Below are positions 25,931 through 32,779 of a stretch of 64,000 bases of DNA, one piece after another. Numbering within the stretch: the first letter of the stretch is position 1; every line of letters begins with the position of its first letter. The notes below the pieces were generated by a model. The model was not told the DNA's origin. It saw only the letters and a program-made list of their open reading frames with translations, and searched no databases. Source of the DNA: Cellulosimicrobium marinum (GTDB lineage Bacteria; Actinomycetota; Actinomycetes; Actinomycetales; Cellulomonadaceae); contig NZ_JAJBZH010000002.1 of the NCBI RefSeq assembly GCF_020551945.1, forward strand, positions 434,001-498,000, written 5' to 3'. Both the position numbers and the translations under genes were made by a program.

Positions 25931-26791
25931 ATGACCGACGACACCGCCTTCCCCGCCCAGCAGCAGGAGCCTCCCGGTCTCACCGCGCCGATGGAGCCCG
26001 TGCCCGACCACGGCGAGACCTCGTACCGTGGTTCCGGTCGCCTCGACGGGCGCCGGGCGCTCGTCACGGGCGGCGACTCCGGCATCGGCCGGGCCGTCGC
26101 CATCGCGTTCGCGCGCGAGGGCGCCGACGTCGCGCTGTCCTACCTGCCCGAGGAGCAGGAGGACGCCGAGGAGACCGCCCGCTGGGTGCGCGAGGCAGGC
26201 CGCACCGCCGCCCTGCTGCCCGGCGACATCACCGACGAGGGCACCGCTCGCGCCCTGCCCGGTCGCGCCGCCGCCGAGCTCGGCGGCCTCGACGTCCTCG
26301 TCAACAACGCCGGGTTCCAGATGGCCCGGCGCGACTCCTTCGAGGACGTCACGACGGACGAGATCGACCGCGTGCTCAAGACGAACCTGTACGCGCTGCT
26401 GTGGATCACGCAGTCCGCGCTGGAGCACCTCGGCGAGGGGTCGTGCATCGTCAACAACTCGTCGATCCAGGCGTACCAGCCGTCCACCTCGCTGCTCGAC
26501 TACGCGTCCACCAAGGCCGCGATCAACAACCTCACGGTCAACCTCGCGGCCGAGCTCGGGCCGCGCGGCATCCGGGTCAACGCGGTCGCCCCGGGACCGA
26601 TCTGGACCCCGCTCCAGCCGGCGACCCAGCCCGCGGAGAAGATCGAGGCGTTCGGCCAGGACACGCCCCTCGGTCGTGCGGGCCAGCCCGCGGAGGTCGC
26701 ACCTGCGTTCGTGTTCCTCGCCTCGCCCACCGACGCGAGCTACGTCTCCGGGACGGTGCTCGGCGTGACGGGGGGCAAGCCCGTGTTCTGA
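25931..26791 (+). CDS. SDR family oxidoreductase
   Basis: A 286-residue classical short-chain dehydrogenase of the YghA/glucose-dehydrogenase-like group. The NAD(P) loop is VTGGDSGIGRAV near residue 44. LVNNAGFQ precedes the catalytic Ser (NNSSIQAY) and the YASTKAA Tyr-Lys pair near residue 193. The roughly 35-residue Pro-rich leader is typical of this subgroup, whose members are often stress-induced. An AGAGGAGGA site precedes the ATG; it is 40 nt downstream of the PAS-ANTAR gene and may be co-transcribed with it. Confidence 0.93.
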   Translation: MTDDTAFPAQQQEPPGLTAPMEPVPDHGETSYRGSGRLDGRRALVTGGDSGIGRAVAIAFAREGADVALSYLPEEQEDAEETARWVREAGRTAALLPGDITDEGTARALPGRAAAELGGLDVLVNNAGFQMARRDSFEDVTTDEIDRVLKTNLYALLWITQSALEHLGEGSCIVNNSSIQAYQPSTSLLDYASTKAAINNLTVNLAAELGPRGIRVNAVAPGPIWTPLQPATQPAEKIEAFGQDTPLGRAGQPAEVAPAFVFLASPTDASYVSGTVLGVTGGKPVF

Positions 26792-26808
26792 CGTCCACGA
26801 CCCCCTGG

Positions 26809-26916
26809 GCGGCGCGCACGGCCGGATCGGCCGTCCGGCCGCGCGCCGCACGGGGAGGCACGGAGGACGGGTGCGTCGCACCCGTCGGGGAGCGGTCCCG
26901 TCGCGAGAGCGACGGG
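26809..26916 (+). other. Three consecutive hairpins between the SDR and GAF-ANTAR genes
   Basis: Hairpin 1 (26809-26849) has a 9-bp lower and a 7-bp upper stem with an AC bulge. Hairpin 2 (26866-26886) has GACGGGTGC/GCACCCGTC around a 3-nt loop. Hairpin 3 (26897-26916) has CCCGTCGC/GCGACGGG with a GAGA tetraloop. The first can end the SDR transcript. The group lies within the 277-nt gap upstream of an ANTAR gene. The loops do not match the paired hexaloops recognised by known ANTAR proteins. The rest of the gap shows nothing. Confidence 0.6.
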
Positions 26917-27068
26917 GCCCGTGCTCGGGACCAGCCGCCACGCCTTGTGCGGGCGAGACGGCCACCGCTCCCCGTCCCGTCCGGGCACGGCGCCCGGCCG
27001 GGACCTCCGCCGCCGGTGGCGCGGCCGACGTACCCTGGAGACCCGGTCGAGCACGGAGACGAGAGACC

Positions 27069-27896
27069 ATGACCAGCACCCAGCCGCCTATCCCCCGCAC
27101 GGGCCTTCCCGGTGTCACGGACCGCCCGGCGCCCGGCCGCTCCACGCCCGGCCCGGACACGGTCCTCGACGTGCTCGACGCGTCCGACGAGCTCGGGATC
27201 TCACGGCGCGTGGCGGACGCGGCACGGGCACTCGCGGACGAGCCCACGCTCCAGCAGACCCTCGACCGGGTCGTCGAGCTCGCCGTGTCGATGGTGGACG
27301 GCTGCGAGTCCGCGGGGATCTCGCTCGTGACGCGCCGCCGCATCGAGAGCCCGGCCGTGACGGACCCGGACGTCGCACGAGGCGACGAGCTGCAGTACGC
27401 GCTCGACGAGGGCCCCTGCCTGGACGCGATCCGGGAGACGTCCGTCGTGGAGTCGGGCGACGTCGAGACCGACGCGCGATGGCCGCGCTGGGCACCGCGG
27501 GTCGCGGACGAGCTGGGCGTGCGGTCGATGCTCTGCGTGCAGCTCTACACGTCCTCCGAGGCGCACGGCGCGCTCAACATGTACTCGACCCGGCGGGACG
27601 CGTTCGAGCTCGACGACCAGCACCTCGCGGCGACGTTCGCGGCCGTCGCCGCCGCCGCGATCTCCGCAGCCCGCACGGAGGAGCAGCTCCAGTCCGCGGT
27701 GCAGACGCGCACGCTCATCGGGCAGGCGCAGGGCATCCTCATGGAGCGGTTCTCCCTCACGCCCGGGCGGGCGTTCGCCGTCCTGAGCCGGGTGTCGCAG
27801 GACGCCAACATCAAGCTCGTCGAGATCGCCCGCGAGATCGTCGACACGCGCCGCGTCCCCGGCCTGGACGCCTCCCCTCAGCCCGAGCGCTCCTGA
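27069..27896 (+). CDS. GAF-ANTAR regulator
   Basis: A 275-residue soluble regulator with a GAF sensor at about residues 65-205 (TLQQTLDRVVELAVSMVDGCESAGISLV ... ALNMYSTRRDAFELDDQH). An ANTAR domain follows at about 215-265 (RTLIGQAQGILMERFSLTPGRAFAVL). Ligand unknown. The ATG at 27069 follows GGAGACGAGAGACC. Its last 19 nt overlap the end of the convergent PAS-ANTAR gene. Confidence 0.93.
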   Translation: MTSTQPPIPRTGLPGVTDRPAPGRSTPGPDTVLDVLDASDELGISRRVADAARALADEPTLQQTLDRVVELAVSMVDGCESAGISLVTRRRIESPAVTDPDVARGDELQYALDEGPCLDAIRETSVVESGDVETDARWPRWAPRVADELGVRSMLCVQLYTSSEAHGALNMYSTRRDAFELDDQHLAATFAAVAAAAISAARTEEQLQSAVQTRTLIGQAQGILMERFSLTPGRAFAVLSRVSQDANIKLVEIAREIVDTRRVPGLDASPQPERS

Positions 27897-28621
27897 CCCG
27901 TCTCGTCGACGCCGCAGAGGTCGGTGGCGTCGGCTGCGTCATTCAGGAGGGCGTCCACGCGGTGGCGCGCCGCGTCGACCACGTCGTCCCCGCCGCCGAG
28001 GCTGCCCACGAGGTGCCGGGCGATCTCCCGCACCGGCACGTTCGAGTCGTTCGACCGGCGCCGCAGCAGGGCGAACGCCTCGTCCGGACCCACCCCGAAC
28101 GCCACCATGAGCACGCCCTTGGCCTGCTCGATCACCGAGCGCGACGCCTCCGCCGCGCGGATCGACGCCGTCGCCTCCTGCCGCGCAGCCTCGTGGTAGG
28201 AGTCGGTGACGTCGACGACGTACCCGGACACCTCGACCACCTGACCCGTGGACCGCGACCGGCGACCCTGCGCCGCGACCGCCAGCGTGCGAGCACGGCC
28301 GGCCGCATCCACGATGCGGTGGACCGACCCGAAGGGCTGACCGGTCCGCGCGGTCCGCACGAGGGAGTCGGAGACGCGGACGCGGTCGTCGGTCGAGCGG
28401 TGCGCGAGGAGGAGGAGGGACGTGGGCACGACGTCGCCGGGCCGGAACCCGTACAGGGCGTACACCTCGTCCGACCACCACCAGCGGTCGGTCGCCGGGT
28501 CGACGCGGAACCGGCCGACGCGAGGCGCGTCGCCGGCGCAGAGGGCGGCGAGCACGGTCGTGAGCGCGTCGGACGCGTCCCCGAGACGGTCCGGGGGGTC
28601 GGCGGGCAGGACGGCGTCCAT
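27878..28621 (-). CDS. PAS-ANTAR regulator, paralogue of the 25.1 kb gene
   Basis: A 247-residue protein with PAS at about residues 35-140 (RWWWSDEVYALYGFRPGDV) and ANTAR at about 160-215 (SRSVIEQAKGVLMVAFGVGPDEAFALL). The C-terminal acidic tail differs from the basic tail of its paralogue. The ANTAR helices retain the conserved Ala-Lys-Gly core. It converges on the GAF-ANTAR gene. TAGTGT in the 28.68 kb region is a possible -10. Confidence 0.9.
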   Translation of the reverse strand: MDAVLPADPPDRLGDASDALTTVLAALCAGDAPRVGRFRVDPATDRWWWSDEVYALYGFRPGDVVPTSLLLLAHRSTDDRVRVSDSLVRTARTGQPFGSVHRIVDAAGRARTLAVAAQGRRSRSTGQVVEVSGYVVDVTDSYHEAARQEATASIRAAEASRSVIEQAKGVLMVAFGVGPDEAFALLRRRSNDSNVPVREIARHLVGSLGGGDDVVDAARHRVDALLNDAADATDLCGVDETGQERSG

Positions 28622-28753
28622 CGATGGGGTCCCCAGGGGTCGGTGCAGGACGGAGCCGATTCCTGACCCCAACGGTGGAACACTAGCCCAGCGCGGCACG
28701 GACGGCAGAGCCGCGCCGGACGACGACGCACGGGCACGGACGGAGGCGGGACG

Positions 28754-29269
28754 ATGACCGGGGAGACCGGGGTGGCGCACGGCAAGGACCGGGGCGACGG
28801 CGCGACGCAGGACCACGGCCGTGAGGAGACGCCGGAGGAACGGTCCGACCGGAACTGGGTCGAGCTGCTCCAGGAGCTGCGCGTCATGCAGACGGGCGTG
28901 CAGATCCTCACGGGCTTCCTGCTCACCCTGCCGTTCCAGGCGCGCTTCTCCGACCTCGACGCGTTCCAGGTCGCCGTCTACCTCGTGCTCGTCGGACTGT
29001 CGGTCCTCGCCACCGGGCTGTTCATCACCCCGGTGAGCATGCACCGCTCCCTGTTCCGCAAGCACGTCAAGCCCGACCTCGTGACCCTCTCGGACCGCGT
29101 GACCCGCGCCGGGATCGGCGTCCTCGCGCTGATCTTCACCGCCACCGTGCTGCTCGTCGTCGACGTCGTCGTCAGCCGCACCGCGGCGCTGTGCGCGAGC
29201 GGGGCCGTGCTCGTCGTCCTCCTCGGTCTCTGGTTCGCGCTGCCGCGGGTGGCCGTGCGCGACGCGTAG
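28754..29269 (+). CDS. DUF6328 family membrane protein
   Basis: A 171-residue protein with a charged N-terminus of about 45 residues and four hydrophobic helices. Between the first helices are motifs LLQELRVMQTGVQILTGFLL and MHRSLFRKHVK, as in DUF6328 proteins of actinobacteria. Function unknown. It is divergent from the PAS-ANTAR gene with a 132-nt gap. Confidence 0.82.
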   Translation: MTGETGVAHGKDRGDGATQDHGREETPEERSDRNWVELLQELRVMQTGVQILTGFLLTLPFQARFSDLDAFQVAVYLVLVGLSVLATGLFITPVSMHRSLFRKHVKPDLVTLSDRVTRAGIGVLALIFTATVLLVVDVVVSRTAALCASGAVLVVLLGLWFALPRVAVRDA

Positions 29270-29329
29270 CGCCGCCCGCCCGGTCTCGCCGCAGCGCACG
29301 ACGGCGCCCGCCCGCCTACGGTGGGGGCC

Positions 29330-30037
29330 GTGCTGCTCGACCTCCTCCTCCTGGGCGTCATCGGCCTCAACGTGTTCGCCCTCGCCCTGGTGCTGCTGCG
29401 CGCGCCCCTGTACCGCGTGCGCGTCTACCGGCCCATGCTGCTCAACCTCGCCCTGTCCGTTCTGCCGGTGCTCGTCCTCACCGCCGTCGTCGTGGTCGAC
29501 GGGATCCTGCTCGCGGGCGGGGCTCCGCCGTGGGTCGTCGGCGTCGTGTCCGGGGCCGGGCTGCTCGCGTGGGTCGTGCTGCTCCCGAACGCGGGCTACC
29601 TCGTCACCGAGCTCAACCTCAACCACCGCCGCGAGGGCGAGGACGTGCCTCTCTGGTACGACATCGTGGCCGTCCTCACGCTCGCCATGTCGGGCGTGCT
29701 CAACACGGTCGTGAACGTCTTCCTCGCGCAGGCCCTGTACGCCGTGGCGCGCTACCCGCACGACGACGCCCCGTTCCGCCGGACCGGGTCGTGGCTCGTG
29801 GTCGCGGGCCTGCTCCTGCTCGTCGCGTTCGGGATCTACCTCGGCCGGTACGTCCGCTTCAACAGCTGGGACCTGCTGCACCCGCTCCGGTTCGCCCGGA
29901 GGCTCGCGACCCACTTCGGGGGGCGCGGCGTCGCCCGCGACGCGCTGCTGTTCTGCGTGCTGCACGCCACGTTCTTGGCGCTCATGTACGTGATCGTCGT
30001 CGGTCCGATCACGACGCTGCTCGTCGCGGGGGAGTGA
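29330..30037 (+). CDS. DUF1361 family membrane protein
   Basis: A 235-residue protein with about seven hydrophobic helices and the DUF1361 signatures LLPNAGYLVTELNLNHR and FGIYLGRYVRFNSWD. Function unknown. GTG at 29330 is chosen because TACGGT (29317-29322) ends 7 nt before it, matching the leaderless pattern of many genes here. GTG at 29321 would overlap that box. Confidence 0.85.
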   Translation: MLLDLLLLGVIGLNVFALALVLLRAPLYRVRVYRPMLLNLALSVLPVLVLTAVVVVDGILLAGGAPPWVVGVVSGAGLLAWVVLLPNAGYLVTELNLNHRREGEDVPLWYDIVAVLTLAMSGVLNTVVNVFLAQALYAVARYPHDDAPFRRTGSWLVVAGLLLLVAFGIYLGRYVRFNSWDLLHPLRFARRLATHFGGRGVARDALLFCVLHATFLALMYVIVVGPITTLLVAGE

Positions 30038-30077
30038 CGCCGGGCCCGCCCGTGCGGGCACGTGTGCGGGGTGAGCT

Positions 30078-30107
30078 GTAGAACGATGTTCTACGCCGGC
30101 CTACACT
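30078..30107 (+). promoter_or_regulatory. Promoter and operator of the toxin-antitoxin pair
   Basis: GTAGAAC-GAT-GTTCTAC (30078-30094) is a perfect 7-3-7 palindrome. TACACT (30102-30107) is a good -10 box, ending 7 nt before the antitoxin ATG. The palindrome therefore covers the -35 region, where antitoxin-toxin complexes usually bind to shut off their own promoter. Confidence 0.68.
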
Positions 30108-30114
30108 GGTGGGC

Positions 30115-30396
30115 ATGCGCATCCCCGAGGAGCTGCCGACGGTCGGCGTGCGCGACCTCAACCAGCGGACGAGCGCCGTGCTGAGGATGGTCCGGGAGGG
30201 CACGCCGGTCGTAGTGACCGACCACGGTCACCCCGTGGCACGCATCGTGCCGATCACGTCGAGCCCGTACGAGCGGCTCGTCGCCGAGGGGGAGTACGTC
30301 CCCGCCACGGCCTCCGCGCTCGTCGCCCCACCCGCCGAGGCGCAGGGCCGGCCGACCGCGGACGTCCTCGCCGAGCTGCGCGGGGACCGCACGTGA
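30115..30396 (+). CDS. Type II antitoxin, Phd/YefM family
   Basis: A 93-residue antitoxin. The N-terminal DNA-binding part reads VGVRDLNQRTSAVLRMVREG and VVVTDHGHPVARIVPI, typical of Phd/YefM. The C-terminal 45 residues would wrap the toxin. Its last 4 nt overlap the toxin GTG start. It probably autoregulates through the palindrome upstream. The message is leaderless from ATG at 30115. Confidence 0.9.
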   Translation: MRIPEELPTVGVRDLNQRTSAVLRMVREGTPVVVTDHGHPVARIVPITSSPYERLVAEGEYVPATASALVAPPAEAQGRPTADVLAELRGDRT

Positions 30397-30803
30397 AGGC
30401 GCTGTACGTCGACACGTCGGCCGCGCTCAAGCAGGTGCGCAGGGAGAGCGAGACCGACGCGTACCTGGACTACCTCGGCGAGCAGGTCGAGGGCGGGACC
30501 GTCCTGACGTCCTCGCTCCTGCTCGACGTCGAGCTCGCGCGGTTCGCCGTCCGCGAGGGACTGGACCACGCGGAGCGGGTCGCACCGGTCCTGGCGGCGT
30601 TCGCCCGGCGGCAGATCAGCCCGGCGGTCGTCCGCGGCGCCGCGGCGATCGAGGTCCACGTGCGCGGCCTCGACGCCATCCACCTGGCGACGGCCGCCCA
30701 GCTCGGGACGGACCTGGTCGCCGTCGTGACCTACGACCGGCAGATGCGCGCCGCCGCGCGCGCCCTCGGTCTCCCGGTCGTCGCCCCGGGCTCCGTCGGG
30801 TAG
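30393..30803 (+). CDS. PIN domain toxin, VapC-like
   Basis: A 136-residue PIN-domain ribonuclease toxin. The acidic metal ligands are visible as D7 (YVDTSA), a Glu in LDVELAR near residue 47, D94 in LDAIHLATA and D112 in VTYDRQM. GTG at 30393 overlaps the antitoxin stop (GTGA), giving coupled translation. Targets of such toxins are usually tRNA or rRNA; the target here is unknown. Confidence 0.92.
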   Translation: MKALYVDTSAALKQVRRESETDAYLDYLGEQVEGGTVLTSSLLLDVELARFAVREGLDHAERVAPVLAAFARRQISPAVVRGAAAIEVHVRGLDAIHLATAAQLGTDLVAVVTYDRQMRAAARALGLPVVAPGSVG

Positions 30804-30834
30804 GAGCCGCACCCGCGCCCGACGGGTCGCCCGC

Positions 30835-31104
30835 TCAGTGCGACGTGAGGCGCCCGACGAAGCGCTTGGCCCCCCTGCCGGCGAACCGCCGGGCGAGGAC
30901 CCCGACACCCGCGGCGACCGCCGCGAACGTCACGGCCGAGACGATGCCGACCTCCTCGTCGTCGAGGTCCTTCGGGGCGTCGTGGCCCGTCACCTTCGCC
31001 CAGACGACCGTGACGAGCTTCTGCGCCGCCCAGCCCGCGGCGAACGTCAGGGCGACCGTGCCGACCTTCAGGGCCAGGGTGGTCTTCTCCTCGGTGTCTG
31101 CCAC
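30835..31104 (-). CDS. DUF4235 family protein
   Basis: An 89-residue protein with two hydrophobic segments (VGTVALTFAAGWAAQKLV and VSAVTFAAVAAGVGVLARR) separated by an acidic loop, as in DUF4235. CGAAGGAGACCCC before GTG at 31104 supports the start. Function unknown. A second DUF4235 gene lies at 35.7 kb on the other side of the thiamine transporter. Confidence 0.82.
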   Translation of the reverse strand: MADTEEKTTLALKVGTVALTFAAGWAAQKLVTVVWAKVTGHDAPKDLDDEEVGIVSAVTFAAVAAGVGVLARRFAGRGAKRFVGRLTSH

Positions 31105-31203
31105 GGGGTCTCCTTCGCTGCGTCGGTGTGCTCCGCACCACCGTAGTGCGGGTCCGGGCCCCACGCCGAGGCGGCGCACCGCCGGTGTAGGCTCGCCGTG
31201 AAC

Positions 31204-31291
31204 GACAGGGGAGCTCCTGGAGGAGCTGAGAGTGCGGACCGCCGCAGACCCTCGAACCTGACCCGGTTAGCACCGGTGGAGGAAGTCGGGA
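31204..31291 (+). promoter_or_regulatory. TPP riboswitch (THI element)
   Basis: The conserved core is present: CTGAGAGTGCGG (31226-31237), ACCCTCGAACCTGACCCGG (31248-31266), GGTTAGCACCGG and GGAGGAAGTCGGG. A TAGGCT -10 box at 31188-31193 would start the RNA near 31200. TPP binding should reduce expression of the following thiamine transporter genes, either by closing the ribosome binding site at 31361-31368 or by early termination. Confidence 0.96.
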
Positions 31292-31371
31292 ATCTCGACC
31301 ACCCGCACGCGCAGGCCCACGGGCCACGACCGCGCACGGGCGGACCCCTCCTGAACGTCCAGGGAGGACAC

Positions 31372-32442
31372 GTGCAGCACAGCATCACCCGCCCCGCCGC
31401 CCTCGCGGCCGGGACCACCCTCGCGCTCCTCGCCGTCAGCGCCTGCTCGGGCGGCGACGACACCGGGGGCGACCCCGCGGCGTCGGACAGCACCGTCACC
31501 CTCGTCACGCACGACTCCTTCGCCGTGAGCGACGACGTGCTCGCCGCGTTCGAGGCCGAGAGCGGTCTCGAGGTCGAGCAGGTCGCGCCCGGCGACGGAG
31601 GCGCCCTCGTCAACCAGCTCGTCCTCACGAAGGGCTCGCCGCTCGGCGACGTCGTCTTCGGCATCGACAACACGTTCGCGTCGCGCGCGATCGCCGAAGG
31701 CGTCCTCGACCCGTACACGCCCGCCGGACTGTCCGAGTCCGCCGCGCAGTACGCCGTGGGCGACGGCGGCGAGCTCACCGCGATCGACGTCGGCGACGTG
31801 TGCGTCAACGTCGACCACGCCTGGTTCGAGGACGCGGGCGTGCCCGAGCCCGCCACCCTGGACGACCTCGCAGACCCGCAGTACCGGGACCTGCTCGTCG
31901 TGACCAACCCCGCGACGTCGTCCCCCGGCCTCGCGTTCCTCCTCGCCACCGTCGACGCGTTCGGCGAGGACGGCTGGGAGCAGTACTGGGCCGACCTGCG
32001 CGACAACGGCGTCAAGGTCGTCGACGGCTGGTCCGACGCCTACTCCGTCGACTTCTCCGGCGGCGAGGGCGCCGGCGACCGCCCCCTCGTCCTGTCGTAC
32101 GCCACGTCGCCCGCCTTCACCGTGAGCGAGGACGGCACGTCGACCAGCACCGGCGCGCTCCTCGACACCTGCTTCCGCCAGGTCGAGTACGCGGGCGTCC
32201 TCGCCGGCGCCGACAACCCCGAGGGCGCGCGGCAGCTCGTCGACTTCCTCGTCTCGGAGGCGTTCCAGGCCGACGTGCCCGGCCAGATGTACATGTACCC
32301 CGCCGACGACACCGTCGAGCTGCCCGCCGAGTGGCAGCAGTTCGCCCCGCTCGCCGACGAGCCGTTCGACGTCGCGCCCGAGGACGTCGACGCGCACCGC
32401 GACGAGTGGATCCAGGCGTGGACGGCGACCGTCGTCGGCTGA
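31372..32442 (+). CDS. thiB: Thiamine ABC transporter substrate-binding lipoprotein
   Basis: A 356-residue binding protein with a lipoprotein signal ending VSAC (Cys at 25). It has the ThiB/TbpA features LVTHDSFAVSDDVLAAFEAESGL, VFGIDNTF and YATSPAF. It lies directly behind a TPP riboswitch, which identifies the ligand as thiamine or a phosphorylated form. AGGGAGGA at 31361-31368 precedes GTG at 31372. The permease gene follows only after a 337-nt repeat-filled gap. Confidence 0.94.
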   Translation: MQHSITRPAALAAGTTLALLAVSACSGGDDTGGDPAASDSTVTLVTHDSFAVSDDVLAAFEAESGLEVEQVAPGDGGALVNQLVLTKGSPLGDVVFGIDNTFASRAIAEGVLDPYTPAGLSESAAQYAVGDGGELTAIDVGDVCVNVDHAWFEDAGVPEPATLDDLADPQYRDLLVVTNPATSSPGLAFLLATVDAFGEDGWEQYWADLRDNGVKVVDGWSDAYSVDFSGGEGAGDRPLVLSYATSPAFTVSEDGTSTSTGALLDTCFRQVEYAGVLAGADNPEGARQLVDFLVSEAFQADVPGQMYMYPADDTVELPAEWQQFAPLADEPFDVAPEDVDAHRDEWIQAWTATVVG

Positions 32443-32533
32443 GCCTGTTCGTGCGTGGTCGGGTTTCGCTGGCCGGGTCGGGTCAGGCGATGGGGGCGGC
32501 GTGCGGGTCGGGTCCGGCGGCGGGGGCGGCGTC

Positions 32534-32612
32534 GGGGCTCGGGCTGCCATCCGCGCCGCTCGTTCCTCGCGGCGCTCCCGCCAGACCCACCACGCCCTTC
32601 GCCTCCGACGCC
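32534..32612 (+). repeat. Dispersed hairpin element, copy B
   Basis: The stem is GCGCCGC (32553-32559) / GCGGCGC (32569-32575) around the loop TCGTTCCTC, flanked by GGGGCTCGGGCTGCC upstream and TCCCGCCAGACCCACCACG downstream, then CCCTTCGCCTCC. Loop and flanks match copy A almost base for base, while four stem pairs differ in a compensating way. It lies in the thiB-thiP gap (32443-32779). No gene is seen in that gap. Confidence 0.75.
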
Positions 32613-32680
32613 GCCCCCACCACCTCCGCCGTCGGCTCACCGGGGTACGACCTCGGCCTACCTGGGTACTACTTCGGCGC

Positions 32681-32774
32681 CGAGGTAGTACCGCAGGCGC
32701 GCGAGGTAGTACCGGGGTTGCGCGAGGTAGTACCGCAGGCTCGCGAGGTGGTACCGGGGGCTTTCGAGGGAGGA
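32681..32774 (+). repeat. Tandem CGAGGTAGTACCG repeat array I
   Basis: Three exact copies of CGAGGTAGTACCG (32681, 32702, 32722) and one variant CGAGGTGGTACCG (32744) are spaced 20-22 nt, followed by a decayed unit CGAGGGAGGACC at 32765 that contains the ribosome binding site of the thiP gene. Just upstream, GGGTACTAC (32663-32671) can pair with the first unit. Related arrays lie at 58.5 and 62.5 kb. Confidence 0.8.
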
Positions 32775-32779
32775 CCCTG

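Noticed and set aside
26809-26916. Hairpin trio considered as a classical ANTAR target RNA.
   Set aside because: Known targets are paired hairpins with six-base loops and fixed A and G positions; the loops here are 7, 3 and 4 nt.
30115-30803. The toxin-antitoxin pair and DUF559 gene considered as a defence island or integrated element.
   Set aside because: They are 20 kb apart among ordinary chromosomal genes, with no integrase, transposase, att-like repeats or change in base composition.
32681-32774. Regularly spaced short repeats considered as a CRISPR array.
   Set aside because: The repeat unit is about 13 nt with spacers of only 7-9 nt, related units occur at two other gene ends, and no cas gene is in the window.
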